Shown: positions 16,591 to 25,566, counted from the first letter of the stretch. The stretch is 64,000 nt of DNA from Oscillospiraceae bacterium (GCA_020025595.1 JAHHRV010000001.1:62001-126000), one strand, 5' to 3'. Notes: generated by a model from the sequence alone, not told the origin. Made by a program: numbers and translations.

Positions 16591-16628
16591 AAAATCCCCC
16601 ACTGCACAGTTTGCCAGTGGGGGATTTT
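16591..16628 (-). terminator. Terminator of the parE-parC-yitT operon
   Basis: AAAATCCCCCACTG (16591-16604) pairs with its complement (16615-16628). The T-run is good on the plus side and moderate on the minus side. It lies directly after the stop of the last gene. Confidence 0.82.
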
Positions 16629-16629
16629 T

Positions 16630-17733
16630 TTATTCGGTAGGATCGGTGGACGCAGGAACCGGAGCGCCGCCGCTGGGATATGCGGAATAATCCCAGACAT
16701 ACCCTGTCATCTGGCTGTCCACCAGAAGCTGCAGGCTTCCGGACAGATAGGACTGAATCAGATCAATGTGATAATAAATCCCGTTTACCTGTACGATGTT
16801 CCAGTACCGGGCTTCGCCGTGATAGGAGCCGGAGATGGTGATGCATTCCAGACCGCTCTGACGGCACATGGCGGTATAGATCTGGGCAAAGGCTTTGCTG
16901 TCGCCCACGCCGTGGCACAGCAGGGAATAAGATGGGGTCAGGGAGGTTTCAAACTTATAGTTAAAACGCTCCATCAGAAAGGTGTAAAGCTGAGAGAGCT
17001 TTGTCTGTTCGTCCGCATCGTTGCTGACATAGAGCTCTGCAGAGGAGAAAATCTGCTTTACCTGATTCTGCATCTGGTGAAGGGAATCCCGGCTGTTCTG
17101 GTAGGTGAAAAGCAGCTCTACCACCCGGGTGTCTCCCTGATTGGGGTAAATCTGGACGGAAACCTGAGGGAGTTCCATGACGATATCCGGATGCAGTGCC
17201 ACATAGTCGCTGATCCACTGGACGAAATCCGTATCCTCATAGCCGGTGATGAGCAGCACCAGAGAGCTTCTGTGGTTGTTCAGCGCATCGGCGATGGACT
17301 TTGTAGCGCCGGAAAGGGCGTGGACGGTACGAATCTGATCGATTTCAGATTTGGTGTGGCGGTAGGTGATCTCCAGCGAAAGAGCGTTCTGACCGCCGTT
17401 GGTGCCAAAGGTATAATCGATGGATTCGACACAGTAGGCACCGATGGGGTAGGATTTCATCACATAGTTTTTGGCACGAATCATGTCTGTTTTTACATTC
17501 TCCTGCTGGTAATCGCCCAAAAGAAAGACGCCTTCCGTGTTTCCTGCGTCGACCAGATTGATAATGGCACTTCGCAGATCGATGTAGTCTGATACCAGAG
17601 GAATGTTGTCATCTGTACGGGCATAGCCTACCCTGTGAGGGGTAACGGATACATAGCTTCCATCCATCCAGTTGCAGCCCGTGATGGAGAACAGGAGGCA
17701 GATCGTTACGGCAAATGCGATTGTCCGTTTCAC
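16630..17733 (-). CDS. Transglutaminase-like lipoprotein with altered catalytic triad
   Basis: The 367-aa protein starts at GTG 17733 (MKRTIAFAVTICLLFSITGCNW), a lipoprotein signal with Cys20, so it is surface-anchored. The C-terminal third matches a bacterial transglutaminase-like (cysteine protease fold) domain: SLLCHGVGDSKAFAQIY with the candidate Cys, LECITISGS, then ARYWNIVQVNGIYYHIDL. In most relatives the middle motif reads HAWN. Here the expected His is Tyr (RYWN), while the Asp of YHID is kept. The enzyme may be inactive or atypical. It is the last gene of parE-parC-yitT, 19 nt after yitT, an odd neighbour for topoisomerase genes. Confidence 0.82.
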   Translation of the reverse strand: MKRTIAFAVTICLLFSITGCNWMDGSYVSVTPHRVGYARTDDNIPLVSDYIDLRSAIINLVDAGNTEGVFLLGDYQQENVKTDMIRAKNYVMKSYPIGAYCVESIDYTFGTNGGQNALSLEITYRHTKSEIDQIRTVHALSGATKSIADALNNHRSSLVLLITGYEDTDFVQWISDYVALHPDIVMELPQVSVQIYPNQGDTRVVELLFTYQNSRDSLHQMQNQVKQIFSSAELYVSNDADEQTKLSQLYTFLMERFNYKFETSLTPSYSLLCHGVGDSKAFAQIYTAMCRQSGLECITISGSYHGEARYWNIVQVNGIYYHIDLIQSYLSGSLQLLVDSQMTGYVWDYSAYPSGGAPVPASTDPTE

Positions 17734-17752
17734 ATGGCCACGCCCTTTCTTT

Positions 17753-18619
17753 TTATGACAGAGAATTGTGGGAATACTTTGCAAATCCGTCGCCCAGCAC
17801 CTGGTGGGCTTCCTGGACGATGATAAATGCATTGGGGTCGATGGATACCACAAGCTCTTTCAGCTCAGCCAGCTGATTTCTCTTTACAGCGGCGAGAATT
17901 ACTTTGGTATCTTCCTGAGAATAGTAGCCCTGACCGTACAGATAGGTTACGCCACGATCCAGGTTGTCACAGATGGCTGTGGCAATGGTCGCGTGCTCCT
18001 TGGTGATGATCAGCGCCACCTTGGAGTAGTCAAAGTGATATACAACCGCATCGATGACCTGACTGGTGGCAAACACTGCAATCAGGCTGTACAGTACATT
18101 GGAAATATCCTTGAAGACGATGCCGGTCAATGCGGCAATCACCAGATCGAAGGCAAAGGAGATCTGACCTATGGGCATATTGCGGTAACGGGATTTTAAC
18201 AGCCGCACTACAATGTCAGAGCCGCCCGTAGAGGCGTTGGAGATAAACACAATACCCAGACCGAAACCGCCTATAATACCGCCGTAGAGGGCCGCCAGCA
18301 GGGGCTCCACCTGAGGCACAGGGATCAGCGTGAACAGATCCAGAAAGACGGACAGGAAAATGGTACCCATCAGGGATCCTATGAAAAATTTCATGCCGAT
18401 TTTCTTGCCGCCCACAAAGAACAGGGGCAGGTTCAGCACTGCGGTGATAATACCCACGGTTCCGATGGGGAACAGATGGATGATAATCATCGCAAGACCG
18501 GAAATGCCGCCGGCGGTCAGACCGTTCGGCTCCAGGAACAGGTCAAAGGCCAGTGCATAGATGGCACAGCCCAACACAATATTTCCCACCCAGAGGGCGG
18601 TAGAAGGCAGTTTTTTCAT
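17753..18619 (-). CDS. YitT family membrane protein (DUF161/DUF2179)
   Basis: The 288-aa protein has five or six N-terminal helices (for example NIVLGCAIYALAFDLFLEPNGLTAGGISGLAMI) and a C-terminal cytosolic DUF2179 domain of about 80 residues (KVALIITKEHATIATAICDNLDRGVTYLYGQGYYSQ). This two-part layout defines the YitT family, common in multiple copies in Firmicutes. The function is unknown, and a small-molecule-sensing transporter is often supposed. TAGGAGGGT precedes the ATG. It follows parC by 12 nt in the same operon. Confidence 0.92.
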   Translation of the reverse strand: MKKLPSTALWVGNIVLGCAIYALAFDLFLEPNGLTAGGISGLAMIIIHLFPIGTVGIITAVLNLPLFFVGGKKIGMKFFIGSLMGTIFLSVFLDLFTLIPVPQVEPLLAALYGGIIGGFGLGIVFISNASTGGSDIVVRLLKSRYRNMPIGQISFAFDLVIAALTGIVFKDISNVLYSLIAVFATSQVIDAVVYHFDYSKVALIITKEHATIATAICDNLDRGVTYLYGQGYYSQEDTKVILAAVKRNQLAELKELVVSIDPNAFIIVQEAHQVLGDGFAKYSHNSLS

Positions 18620-18631
18620 AAGACCCTCCTA

Positions 18632-20881
18632 TTATAGGTGGATGCTGATCTGCTGCTCGGGAGCTTCCTCAGGCTTGAGGATTGCGCCGGCAGAAGGCAG
18701 CGATTTTGCCCGGTAGCGAGCTTCGTTTACGATGTTGCTTTCAGAAAGCAGGCAGGCGTAGTCGAGGATCGCTTTTTTTCTGAGTGTCATCAGGCTGACA
18801 CCAATGGTGGAACGGGTGGTCTTGGGTGCGAGCATTGCGGTGGAGAAAATCAGTGCTCTGCCGTCTGTGGAGTAAACCACAGCCTGGGCATCGGCATCCA
18901 ACGCCAGAATGGTGCGCAGGGGATTTTTGTCGGAGTAGGCGCCGGTCAGCTTCTTGCGGTTGGTCTTTGTCTCGTAGGAGCTGAAGGGAACCTTGGCGAC
19001 CTTGCCGTTTTCAAAGAAGAACAGAACAAAACCGCTGTAATCTCCGGGCAGAACCACGCTGACCACATTTTCGCCCTGTTCCATGCCCAGCTTGGTGGGC
19101 AGGTAGTCGCCGAGGACGGATGCCTTCGCATCTTCAAAGTCCGAAAGTCTGGTCTTGTAGCACTGGAACTGATCGGTAAAGACCAGCAGCTCTGCCCGGT
19201 TGGTTGTCTCCAGAGTGAAGCTCAGGCTGTCGCCTTCTTTGAATTTCTGCTCGCCGGACATACGCAGACTCTGAGGAGTGATTTTTTTCAGATAACCCTG
19301 CTTGGATACAAACAGGTGCACAGGATAGTCGGGGATCTCATCTACCTCTTCCAGAACATCGCTTTCGTCAGCGGTCTGGTAGATGATTTCGGTCTTTCTG
19401 GGCTGGCCGTATTTTTTGATGACCTGCTCCAGCTCGTTGATGATGACCTTCTGCAGGCGGCGGTTGCTCTTCAGGGTTGCCTGCAGGTCGGCAATCTCAT
19501 TCTCCAGCTCCTCGATGGCACGGGTCTGCTTGAGGATGTATTCCCGGTTGATATTACGCAGCTTGATTTCTGCCACATAATTTGCCTGAATCTCGTCGAT
19601 GCCGAAACCAATCATCAGATTGGGGACGACTTCGCTTTCCAGTTCCGTGTTGCGGATGATTTCCACAGCCTTGTCGATATCCAGAAGGATTCGTTCCAGA
19701 CCCTGCAGCAGGTGCAGACGGTCGGACTTTTTCTGAACCTGGAAGTAGATGCGGCGGCGGACACACTCGGTACGCCATGCGGTCCACTCTTCCAGAATTT
19801 CGCCCACACCCATGACCCGGGGCATACCGCCGATGAGGATGTTGAAGTTGCAGGCGAAGGTGTCCTGCAGGGGAGTCAGACGGAAGAGCTTTGCCATGAG
19901 TTTGTCGGGATCGGCGCCACGCTTCAGGTCGATGGTCAGCTTCAGGCCGCCCAGATCTGTCTCGTCACGCATATCGGAGATCTCTTTGATCTTGCCGGCT
20001 TTGATCAGGTCTGCCACCTTGTCCATGATGACCTCGGTGGAGGTGGAGTAGGGAATCTCGTAGATTTCGATGAGGTTGCCCTCTTTCAGGTAGCGCCACT
20101 TGGCACGCAGACGGAAACTGCCGCGGCCGGTGGAATAGATATCCCGGAACTGAGCTTCATCGTAAAGCAGCTCGGCACCGGTGGAGAAATCGGGGCCGGG
20201 CATGGTTTCCAGAATGTCGTGCTCTGGGTTCTGCATGAGGGCGATGGCGGTTTTGCAAACCTCTGCCAGATTGAACGAGCAGATGTTGCTTGCCATGCCG
20301 ACGGCAATGCCCTGGTTTGCCGACACCAGCACATTGGGATAGGTGGTGGGCAGCAGAGAGGGCTCCTTCATGGTGGCGTCATAGTTGTCCACCATGTCCA
20401 CGGTGTCAGAGTCAATGTCACGGAACAGCTCCTGACAGATGGGCTCCAGCTTGGCTTCGGTGTAACGGGAGGCTGCGTATGCCATGTCACGGGAGTAGAC
20501 CTTACCGAAGTTACCCTTGGAATCCACAAAGGGGTGCAGCAGGGTTTCATTGCCCCGAGCCAGACGCACCATGGTTTCATAGATGGCGGCGTCGCCGTGG
20601 GGGTTCAGGCGCATGGTCTGACCAACAATGTTGGCAGACTTGGTTCGGTTGCCGTTGAGCAGGTTCATCTTGTACATGGTGTACAGCAGCTTCCGGTGAG
20701 AGGGCTTGAAGCCGTCGATTTCCGGAATGGCACGGGATACGATGACGCTCATGGCGTAGGGCATATAGTTGATCTCCAGAGTTTCGGAAATGGGCTGTTC
20801 AATGGTGGAACCAACCAGACCCATAATGCCGTCGGTGGAGACTTTTTTCTTCTTTTGGGGTTCTTGTTTCTTCTTAGCCAT
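18632..20881 (-). CDS. parC: DNA topoisomerase IV-type subunit A
   Basis: The 749-aa type IIA topoisomerase subunit breaks and rejoins DNA with ParE to decatenate or relax it. Residues about 35-470 are the breakage-reunion domain, with the catalytic Tyr140 in AYAASRYTEAK. The C-terminal part forms a degenerate beta-pinwheel and no GyrA-box (QRRGGKG) is seen, which favours ParC over GyrA. The quinolone-region residues equivalent to E. coli GyrA Ser83 and Asp87 are Ala98 and Glu102 (NPHGDAAIYE). The Lys-rich N-terminus (AKKKQEPQKKKK) is an extension. AAAGGAAG precedes the ATG. Operon: parE, parC, yitT, lipoprotein. Confidence 0.9.
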   Translation of the reverse strand: MAKKKQEPQKKKKVSTDGIMGLVGSTIEQPISETLEINYMPYAMSVIVSRAIPEIDGFKPSHRKLLYTMYKMNLLNGNRTKSANIVGQTMRLNPHGDAAIYETMVRLARGNETLLHPFVDSKGNFGKVYSRDMAYAASRYTEAKLEPICQELFRDIDSDTVDMVDNYDATMKEPSLLPTTYPNVLVSANQGIAVGMASNICSFNLAEVCKTAIALMQNPEHDILETMPGPDFSTGAELLYDEAQFRDIYSTGRGSFRLRAKWRYLKEGNLIEIYEIPYSTSTEVIMDKVADLIKAGKIKEISDMRDETDLGGLKLTIDLKRGADPDKLMAKLFRLTPLQDTFACNFNILIGGMPRVMGVGEILEEWTAWRTECVRRRIYFQVQKKSDRLHLLQGLERILLDIDKAVEIIRNTELESEVVPNLMIGFGIDEIQANYVAEIKLRNINREYILKQTRAIEELENEIADLQATLKSNRRLQKVIINELEQVIKKYGQPRKTEIIYQTADESDVLEEVDEIPDYPVHLFVSKQGYLKKITPQSLRMSGEQKFKEGDSLSFTLETTNRAELLVFTDQFQCYKTRLSDFEDAKASVLGDYLPTKLGMEQGENVVSVVLPGDYSGFVLFFFENGKVAKVPFSSYETKTNRKKLTGAYSDKNPLRTILALDADAQAVVYSTDGRALIFSTAMLAPKTTRSTIGVSLMTLRKKAILDYACLLSESNIVNEARYRAKSLPSAGAILKPEEAPEQQISIHL

Positions 20882-20893
20882 AATCTGCTTCCT

Positions 20894-22873
20894 TTAAGAA
20901 ATATCGGCCAGTTCCAGATATCTGGCGCCGTTTTCTGCAATAAAATTCTTCCGTTCGGGGAGATTGTCACCCAGAAGAATATCAAAATAGTGGGAGGTAC
21001 GCTCGGCATCTTCGGGCATGACCTTGATGAGCCGGCGGGTTTCGGGGTTCATGGTGGTCATCCACATCATTTCGGGATCGTTTTCACCAAGACCTTTGGA
21101 ACGCTGGATGGAGACTTTTTTGCCCTCCAGCTTTTTGAGGATGTCCACCTTTTCCTGCTCGTTGTAGGCAAACCATGTCTGATCCTTGCAGGAAATTTCA
21201 AACAGAGGAGACTCTGCGATGAAGACATAGCCGTTGCGGATCAGGGTGGGGCACAGGCGGTACAGCATGGTCAGCACCAGGGTGCGGATCTGGAAACCGT
21301 CCACATCAGCATCGGTACAGATGACGACTTTGTTCCAGCGCAGGTTGTCCAGATCGAAGGAGGAAAGCTCCTTGGCCTTCTTGCCCTGAATTTCAACGCC
21401 GCAGCCCAGAACCTTCATCAGGTCCGTGATGATGGGGGAGGCGAAGATCTTGTGGTAGTCTGCCTTCAGACAGTTCAGGATCTTACCGCGGATGGGCATG
21501 ATGCCCTGGAATTCAGAGTCTCTGGACAGCTTGACAGAGCCCAATGCGGAATCACCCTCGACGATATACAGCTCGCGCTTGGAGGTGTCCCGGCTGCGGC
21601 AGTCTACGAATTTCTGAACCCGGTTTGCAATATCCACAGAGCCGGACAGCTTCTTCTTGACGCTGGACTTGGTCTTTTCGGCGGACTCTCTTGCCCGCTT
21701 GTTCACCAGAATCTGATCGGCGGCCTTGTCGGCATCCTGCTTGTTTTCCAGGAACCAGACCTGCAGCTGATCTTTCAGGAATGCGGTCATGGCTTCCTGA
21801 GTGAATTTGGAATTCACGCTCTTTTTGGTCTGGTTTTCAAAACAGCCAATGGTGGAGAAGCAGTTGGTGATGATCACCAGAGAATCCAGAATATCCTGGA
21901 AGATGATTTTGCTTTCCGATTTGGTGTATTTGTTGTTGTCCTTGAGGTACTTGTCAAAAGCGGCGGTAAACGCAGAACGGACAGCCTTGTCCGGGCTGCC
22001 GCCGTATTCCAGCCAGCTGGAGTTGTGGTAGAACTCGGTGTGGCTGAACTTTTTGGAGAAGCAGAAGGATGCGGTGATCTTCAGCTTCATCTCCGGACGG
22101 TTTTCGGCATCTCTGCCCCGGCGCTCGGTTTCCCAGAAAACGGGCATGGTGAAAGCGTCATCACCCACCATCTCTTCCAGATACTGCTTGATGCCGTCGT
22201 CATAGCGATATTCTTCGGTTTCAAATTTGCCGCCCACCTGGTTGCGGAAGCGGAAGGTGATACCGGGGTTGACCACAGCCTGTCTGCGCATCACATCCCG
22301 GTAGTACTCTGCGGGAATGTTGATGTCGGTAAAGACTTCCTTATCAGGCTTCCAGTGGAATCGGGAGCCGGTCTTCTTGCGGTCGGTAGGCTCTTTGGTC
22401 AGACCGCCGATGTTGCGGCCCTTTTCAAAGTGCAGGGTGTATTTGAAGCCGTCTCTGTGAATGGTTGCATCAAAGAAAGAGGATGCATACTGGGTTGCAC
22501 AGGAACCCAGACCGTTCAGACCCAGAGAGTATTCGTAGTTTTCACCGTTTTCGCCGTATTTGCCACCAGCGTACATTTCGCAGAAAACCAGTTCCCAGTT
22601 GTAACGGTTTTCCTTTTCGTTGAAGTCCACGGGACATCCGCGGCCGAAGTCTTCGACTTCTACAGAGAGATCTGCGTAGCGGGTGACGATAACAGTATCG
22701 CCGTGGCCCTCACGGGCTTCGTCGATTGCATTGGAGAGAATTTCAAATACTGCGTGCTTGCAGCCCTCCAGATCGTCGGAGCCAAAGATGACAGCCGGGC
22801 GCTTACGCACACGCTCTTCGCCTTTCAGCATGGAAATGCTGGAGTTACCATATTGTTGTGTTTTTTTAGCCAT
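20894..22873 (-). CDS. parE: DNA topoisomerase IV-type subunit B
   Basis: The 659-aa ATPase partner of ParC has a GHKL domain with FEILSNAIDEAREGHGD, the divergent VEDFGRGCPVDF and SLGLNGLGSC. A transducer domain follows, then TOPRIM with YIVEGDSALGSVKLSRD, IMPIRGKILNC and CTDADVDGFQIRTLVLT. The usual EGDSAGG reads EGDSALG, marking a divergent branch of the family. The frame extends to an ATG at 22900, but that codon lies only about 7 nt from the predicted transcription start. The ATG at 22873 is preceded by GGCAGGT and begins MAKKTQQYGNSS, so I prefer it. First gene of the operon. Confidence 0.9.
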   Translation of the reverse strand: MAKKTQQYGNSSISMLKGEERVRKRPAVIFGSDDLEGCKHAVFEILSNAIDEAREGHGDTVIVTRYADLSVEVEDFGRGCPVDFNEKENRYNWELVFCEMYAGGKYGENGENYEYSLGLNGLGSCATQYASSFFDATIHRDGFKYTLHFEKGRNIGGLTKEPTDRKKTGSRFHWKPDKEVFTDINIPAEYYRDVMRRQAVVNPGITFRFRNQVGGKFETEEYRYDDGIKQYLEEMVGDDAFTMPVFWETERRGRDAENRPEMKLKITASFCFSKKFSHTEFYHNSSWLEYGGSPDKAVRSAFTAAFDKYLKDNNKYTKSESKIIFQDILDSLVIITNCFSTIGCFENQTKKSVNSKFTQEAMTAFLKDQLQVWFLENKQDADKAADQILVNKRARESAEKTKSSVKKKLSGSVDIANRVQKFVDCRSRDTSKRELYIVEGDSALGSVKLSRDSEFQGIMPIRGKILNCLKADYHKIFASPIITDLMKVLGCGVEIQGKKAKELSSFDLDNLRWNKVVICTDADVDGFQIRTLVLTMLYRLCPTLIRNGYVFIAESPLFEISCKDQTWFAYNEQEKVDILKKLEGKKVSIQRSKGLGENDPEMMWMTTMNPETRRLIKVMPEDAERTSHYFDILLGDNLPERKNFIAENGARYLELADIS

Positions 22874-22913
22874 AGATTCAAACCTGCCATAATTAACCAT
22901 TAAATTTTCCTAT

Positions 22914-22942
22914 ATTATATGCAATTTTTGAGAGAAAGTCAA
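22914..22942 (-). promoter_or_regulatory. Promoter of the parE-parC operon
   Basis: TTGACT (22937-22942), 17-nt spacer, TATAAT (22914-22919) on the minus strand. Confidence 0.85.
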
Positions 22943-22990
22943 CAAAGCTCCCAGAATTGGAATCGATGCGAAATGAGTAAAAAAGGGGAC

Positions 22991-23022
22991 AAAAAAATCC
23001 CTCCCGAATCGGAAGGGAATTT
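22991..23022 (-). terminator. Terminator of secG
   Basis: On the minus strand AAATTCCCTTCCG pairs (one bulge, one G-U) with CGGGAGGGATTT and continues into seven T. Confidence 0.82.
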
Positions 23023-23035
23023 ATTTGTGGTATGA

Positions 23036-23266
23036 TTACACCAAGCTCAGAGACAGAGTCAGAATCAGCCATACAGCGGCAATCCACTTGGTGGAGGATG
23101 CCAGCATGTGATCAGCACCGCCCTTGGAGTTTCTGTTCATGTAGGAATCGGAGTTGCCTGCAATTGCACTAGACAGGCCAGCCTCCTTGCCGGACTGCAA
23201 CAGAACGACTACGATCAGAGCAACACTGGCTAAGACTTCCAAAACGGTCAGAATAGTTTCAAGCAT
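23036..23266 (-). CDS. secG: Preprotein translocase subunit SecG
   Basis: The 76-aa protein has two membrane helices (TILTVLEVLASVALIVVVLLQ and WIAAVWLILTLSLSLV). Between them is the SecG signature LLQSGKEAGLSSAIAGNSDSY. It is a non-essential partner of the SecYE channel that assists SecA-driven export. GGGAGGT precedes the ATG. Monocistronic with its own promoter and terminator. Confidence 0.94.
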   Translation of the reverse strand: MLETILTVLEVLASVALIVVVLLQSGKEAGLSSAIAGNSDSYMNRNSKGGADHMLASSTKWIAAVWLILTLSLSLV

Positions 23267-23358
23267 CTAAATTTACCTCCCTCCGCATTATGGCAGAAAT
23301 GCGCCGATTGTGGCGGATTTTCTTCCGTTTGCGGGTAATTAATAACGTAAGCCTGTTT

Positions 23359-23387
23359 AATATAGCACAAAAAAACTGGGATAGCAA
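23359..23387 (-). promoter_or_regulatory. Promoter of secG
   Basis: TTGCTA (23382-23387), 17-nt spacer, TATATT (23359-23364) preceded by TG-C, on the minus strand. Confidence 0.7.
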
Positions 23388-23600
23388 GAGCGATTTTCCC
23401 AAAAACGGCTTTATTTGATAAAAAAAGAGCGATTAGAAGAGAATTTGTAACATTGCATAATTTTGACACAGGTATTTGTCTTGATTTGTGCGATATGATG
23501 CAATCTCCAAACGGGAATCAAGACTTTTTCCAAAACGAAGGATTTGTTGGAGATAGGCCCATAATTCACGCATATTCTTTATATAAATAATGCCAAAAGT

Positions 23601-23633
23601 AAAAAATCTCCGGATGAACCTATCATCCGGAGA
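23601..23633 (-). terminator. Terminator of the rnf-like operon
   Basis: TCTCCGGATGA (23607-23617) pairs with TCATCCGGAGA (23623-23633). On the minus strand six T follow. It shows that the operon ends after the five-helix membrane gene. Confidence 0.9.
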
Positions 23634-23642
23634 CTTTTATTG

Positions 23643-24080
23643 TTACAGAATCATGCCTGCGAAACTCTGGCTTGCCAGCCACAGTGCAAGGGCGGAAATC
23701 CAGATTGCACCATGGGCCTTGGGGCCGGAGCTGAGCCGGTCGGTGATGGAACTGAACAGCCATGTAACGATGGTGAACAAAGCTCCTCCAATCACAGCCA
23801 GCTTTACGGCGGCCATGCCGGATGCATAGCCTGCAGCCATGGGAATCAGGCCGAAGGATGCACACGACAGCAGCGCTACGCAGATGTAGCAGCGGTTTGC
23901 ATTGGGAGCAATGTAATACTCTGCGATGAGTACCAGAAGCATCAGTGCTACCAGATTGGGAATGTTGATCTGGGGCAGGATCACAGCGGGGAAGAAGGTA
24001 TCTACCACCACGAAGATCAGCATGGTAACTGCCAGTGCAGCTGCCAGAAGCGTGTTGAGAACATAGGACTTATTTTTCAT
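23643..24080 (-). CDS. Five-helix membrane protein at the end of the rnf-like operon
   Basis: The 145-aa hydrophobic protein starts at ATG 24080 (MKNKSYVLNTLL), with GGGGAGG 9 nt upstream inside the end of rnfG. About five membrane helices alternate with short loops. The second helix is followed by AEYYIAPNANRCYICVALLSC, with two Cys near the membrane face. It is not recognisable as RnfA or RnfE, which have six helices and different conserved blocks. It is the last gene before the operon terminator, so it takes the place where rnfE, rnfA and rnfB would usually follow. Function unknown. A quinone-reactive or membrane-anchoring role in the chain is only a guess. Confidence 0.85.
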   Translation of the reverse strand: MKNKSYVLNTLLAAALAVTMLIFVVVDTFFPAVILPQINIPNLVALMLLVLIAEYYIAPNANRCYICVALLSCASFGLIPMAAGYASGMAAVKLAVIGGALFTIVTWLFSSITDRLSSGPKAHGAIWISALALWLASQSFAGMIL

Positions 24081-24085
24081 CACAA

Positions 24086-24625
24086 TCAACCTCCCCAAGA
24101 AGTGGCGCTGGAAGAAGTGTCTGCACCGGTGACAAAGCCAACGGCGGAATTGACACCTCGGGCAATGGCTTTGGAGGTAACGGTGGCGCCGGTCAGAGCA
24201 TCTACATTGGTTCCGACCTCGGCACTGCCGTCGGTGTTCAGGAACTGAATCAGGAACTTGAAGTCAGAAAGTGCCTCTGCGCCCAGTCCGTAGGACTCGG
24301 TCATCTGCTGGACCTGAAGTCCGGTGACGGTTCCTTCGTTGCTGACACCCACCAGCATGAGAATTTCGCCGGTGTAGCCCTCGGGAGCCACAAAAACAGC
24401 GTAGCCGGTTTCGGCCTTGTATGCAGCCCTGATGGAAGTATCCTCGCCTGAGTATTCTTCCTGAGTAAACTCGCTGCTGCCGGGCAGTACGGTCTGCATC
24501 CGGTCCAGCATATAAGCTTCGTTGTTTGCCTTGCGGATGCCGGCGGTGGCGCTGCTCACGCAGAAAACCAGTGCGGCACAGGCTAAAATGACAATAATGG
24601 GAGTCAGGATCTTGTATTTTTTCAT
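24086..24625 (-). CDS. rnfG: RnfG-like FMN-binding electron-transfer subunit
   Basis: The 179-aa protein has one N-terminal helix (ILTPIIVILACAALVFCVSS) and an extracytosolic FMN-binding domain. The flavinylation motif DALTGATVTSKAI (residues 142-154) fits the ApbE consensus with Thr150 as predicted FMN acceptor, equivalent to the S-G-A-T-x-T of NqrC/RnfG. An ApbE gene lies in the same operon, supporting covalent FMN. In the full complex RnfG passes electrons between RnfD and other subunits. Its start overlaps the rnfD stop by 4 nt. Confidence 0.92.
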   Translation of the reverse strand: MKKYKILTPIIVILACAALVFCVSSATAGIRKANNEAYMLDRMQTVLPGSSEFTQEEYSGEDTSIRAAYKAETGYAVFVAPEGYTGEILMLVGVSNEGTVTGLQVQQMTESYGLGAEALSDFKFLIQFLNTDGSAEVGTNVDALTGATVTSKAIARGVNSAVGFVTGADTSSSATSWGG

Positions 24626-25566
24626 GCCTTGGCTCCTTTCTTTACGCCAAAACGGCGGGGGGCAGTGCAGCGGTCCAGTGCCCAGGTCAGCGCGTTCATC
24701 AGCAGAATTGCATAGGTAACGCCCTCGGGGAACAGGCCAAAGTAACGGAACACAACGGTGAGCGCACCGCAGCCGATGCCATAGAGGATCTGACCGTTGG
24801 GGGTGACGGGAGAGGTGGCGTAGTCGGTTGCCATGAAGATGGCACCCAGCATCAGACCGCCGCCGAACAGGTTATACAGCATCCACTGCAGGGGAGCATC
24901 GGTCTTGTGGAAAATCAGGGTCAGCACAGCCACAGTTGCCAGATATGCAACAGGGATTCTGGCGGAGATGACTTTGCGGACAACCAGATACACGCCGCCC
25001 AGCAGCAGAGCAATAGCGCTGATTTCGCCGATGCAGCCGGGGATGTTGCCCAGGAACATATCCATCAGGCTTTCTTCAGGCAGCGCAGGCATGACCATGT
25101 GGTGCAGAGGGGTAGCGGCGCTGACACCGTCCACACCCAGGGCGTTGAATCGGGTCAGAGATGCAGGCCAGATGACCATCATCAGTGCTCTTGCGGTCAG
25201 TGCGGGGTTAAAGATGTTCTGTCCCAGACCACCGGCCAGCAGCTTCACCACGATGATGGCGAATGCACTGCCCAGGGCCACCTGATAAACAGGAACGGTG
25301 GCAGGAAGCGTCATGGCAAGCAGCATACCGGTGACGATTGCAGAGCAATCCAGCACGGTGTTGCGCTTTTTGGTCAGCAGGGAATACAGCCACTCGGCAC
25401 CTACGGCAGCAGCAATGCTGACGACGGTGACCAGCAGACTGCGCACACCCAGCACCCATGTGCCAACAGCCAGTGCAGGCAGCAGGGCAATACATACATC
25501 CAGCATCAGACGGCTGGAACGAAAATCTCCACGAATATGGGGAGAGGAAGCGACGGTCAGATTCAT
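24622..25566 (-). CDS. rnfD: RnfD-like flavinylated membrane subunit
   Basis: The 314-aa protein has about nine membrane helices and the RnfD/NqrB pattern. It begins NLTVASSPHIRGDFRSSRLM, has the conserved GGLGQNIFNPALTARALMM, and the flavinylation motif DGVSAATPLHHM (residues 146-157) with Thr152 as predicted FMN site. It forms the membrane part of the electron path. The start codon overlaps the rnfC stop by 4 nt (ATGA), and its stop overlaps rnfG likewise, so the three are translationally coupled. Confidence 0.93.
   Translation of the reverse strand: MNLTVASSPHIRGDFRSSRLMLDVCIALLPALAVGTWVLGVRSLLVTVVSIAAAVGAEWLYSLLTKKRNTVLDCSAIVTGMLLAMTLPATVPVYQVALGSAFAIIVVKLLAGGLGQNIFNPALTARALMMVIWPASLTRFNALGVDGVSAATPLHHMVMPALPEESLMDMFLGNIPGCIGEISAIALLLGGVYLVVRKVISARIPVAYLATVAVLTLIFHKTDAPLQWMLYNLFGGGLMLGAIFMATDYATSPVTPNGQILYGIGCGALTVVFRYFGLFPEGVTYAILLMNALTWALDRCTAPRRFGVKKGAKA

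Larger units (their letters stand above)
23267..23642. other. Intergenic region between secG and the rnf-like operon
   Basis: AT-rich, 376 nt. It contains the secG promoter with an approximately 85-nt leader and the terminator of the rnf-like operon at 23601-23633. The middle part (23390-23600) shows no gene or structured RNA that I can support. Confidence 0.6.

Noticed and set aside
18638..22903. A 1421-codon open frame antisense to the topoisomerase genes
   Set aside because: It mirrors parC and parE codon by codon, has no ribosome site and encodes a low-complexity composition. It is a by-product of codon bias.
23643..24080. The five-helix protein as RnfE or RnfA
   Set aside because: It lacks the conserved blocks and six-helix pattern of those subunits.
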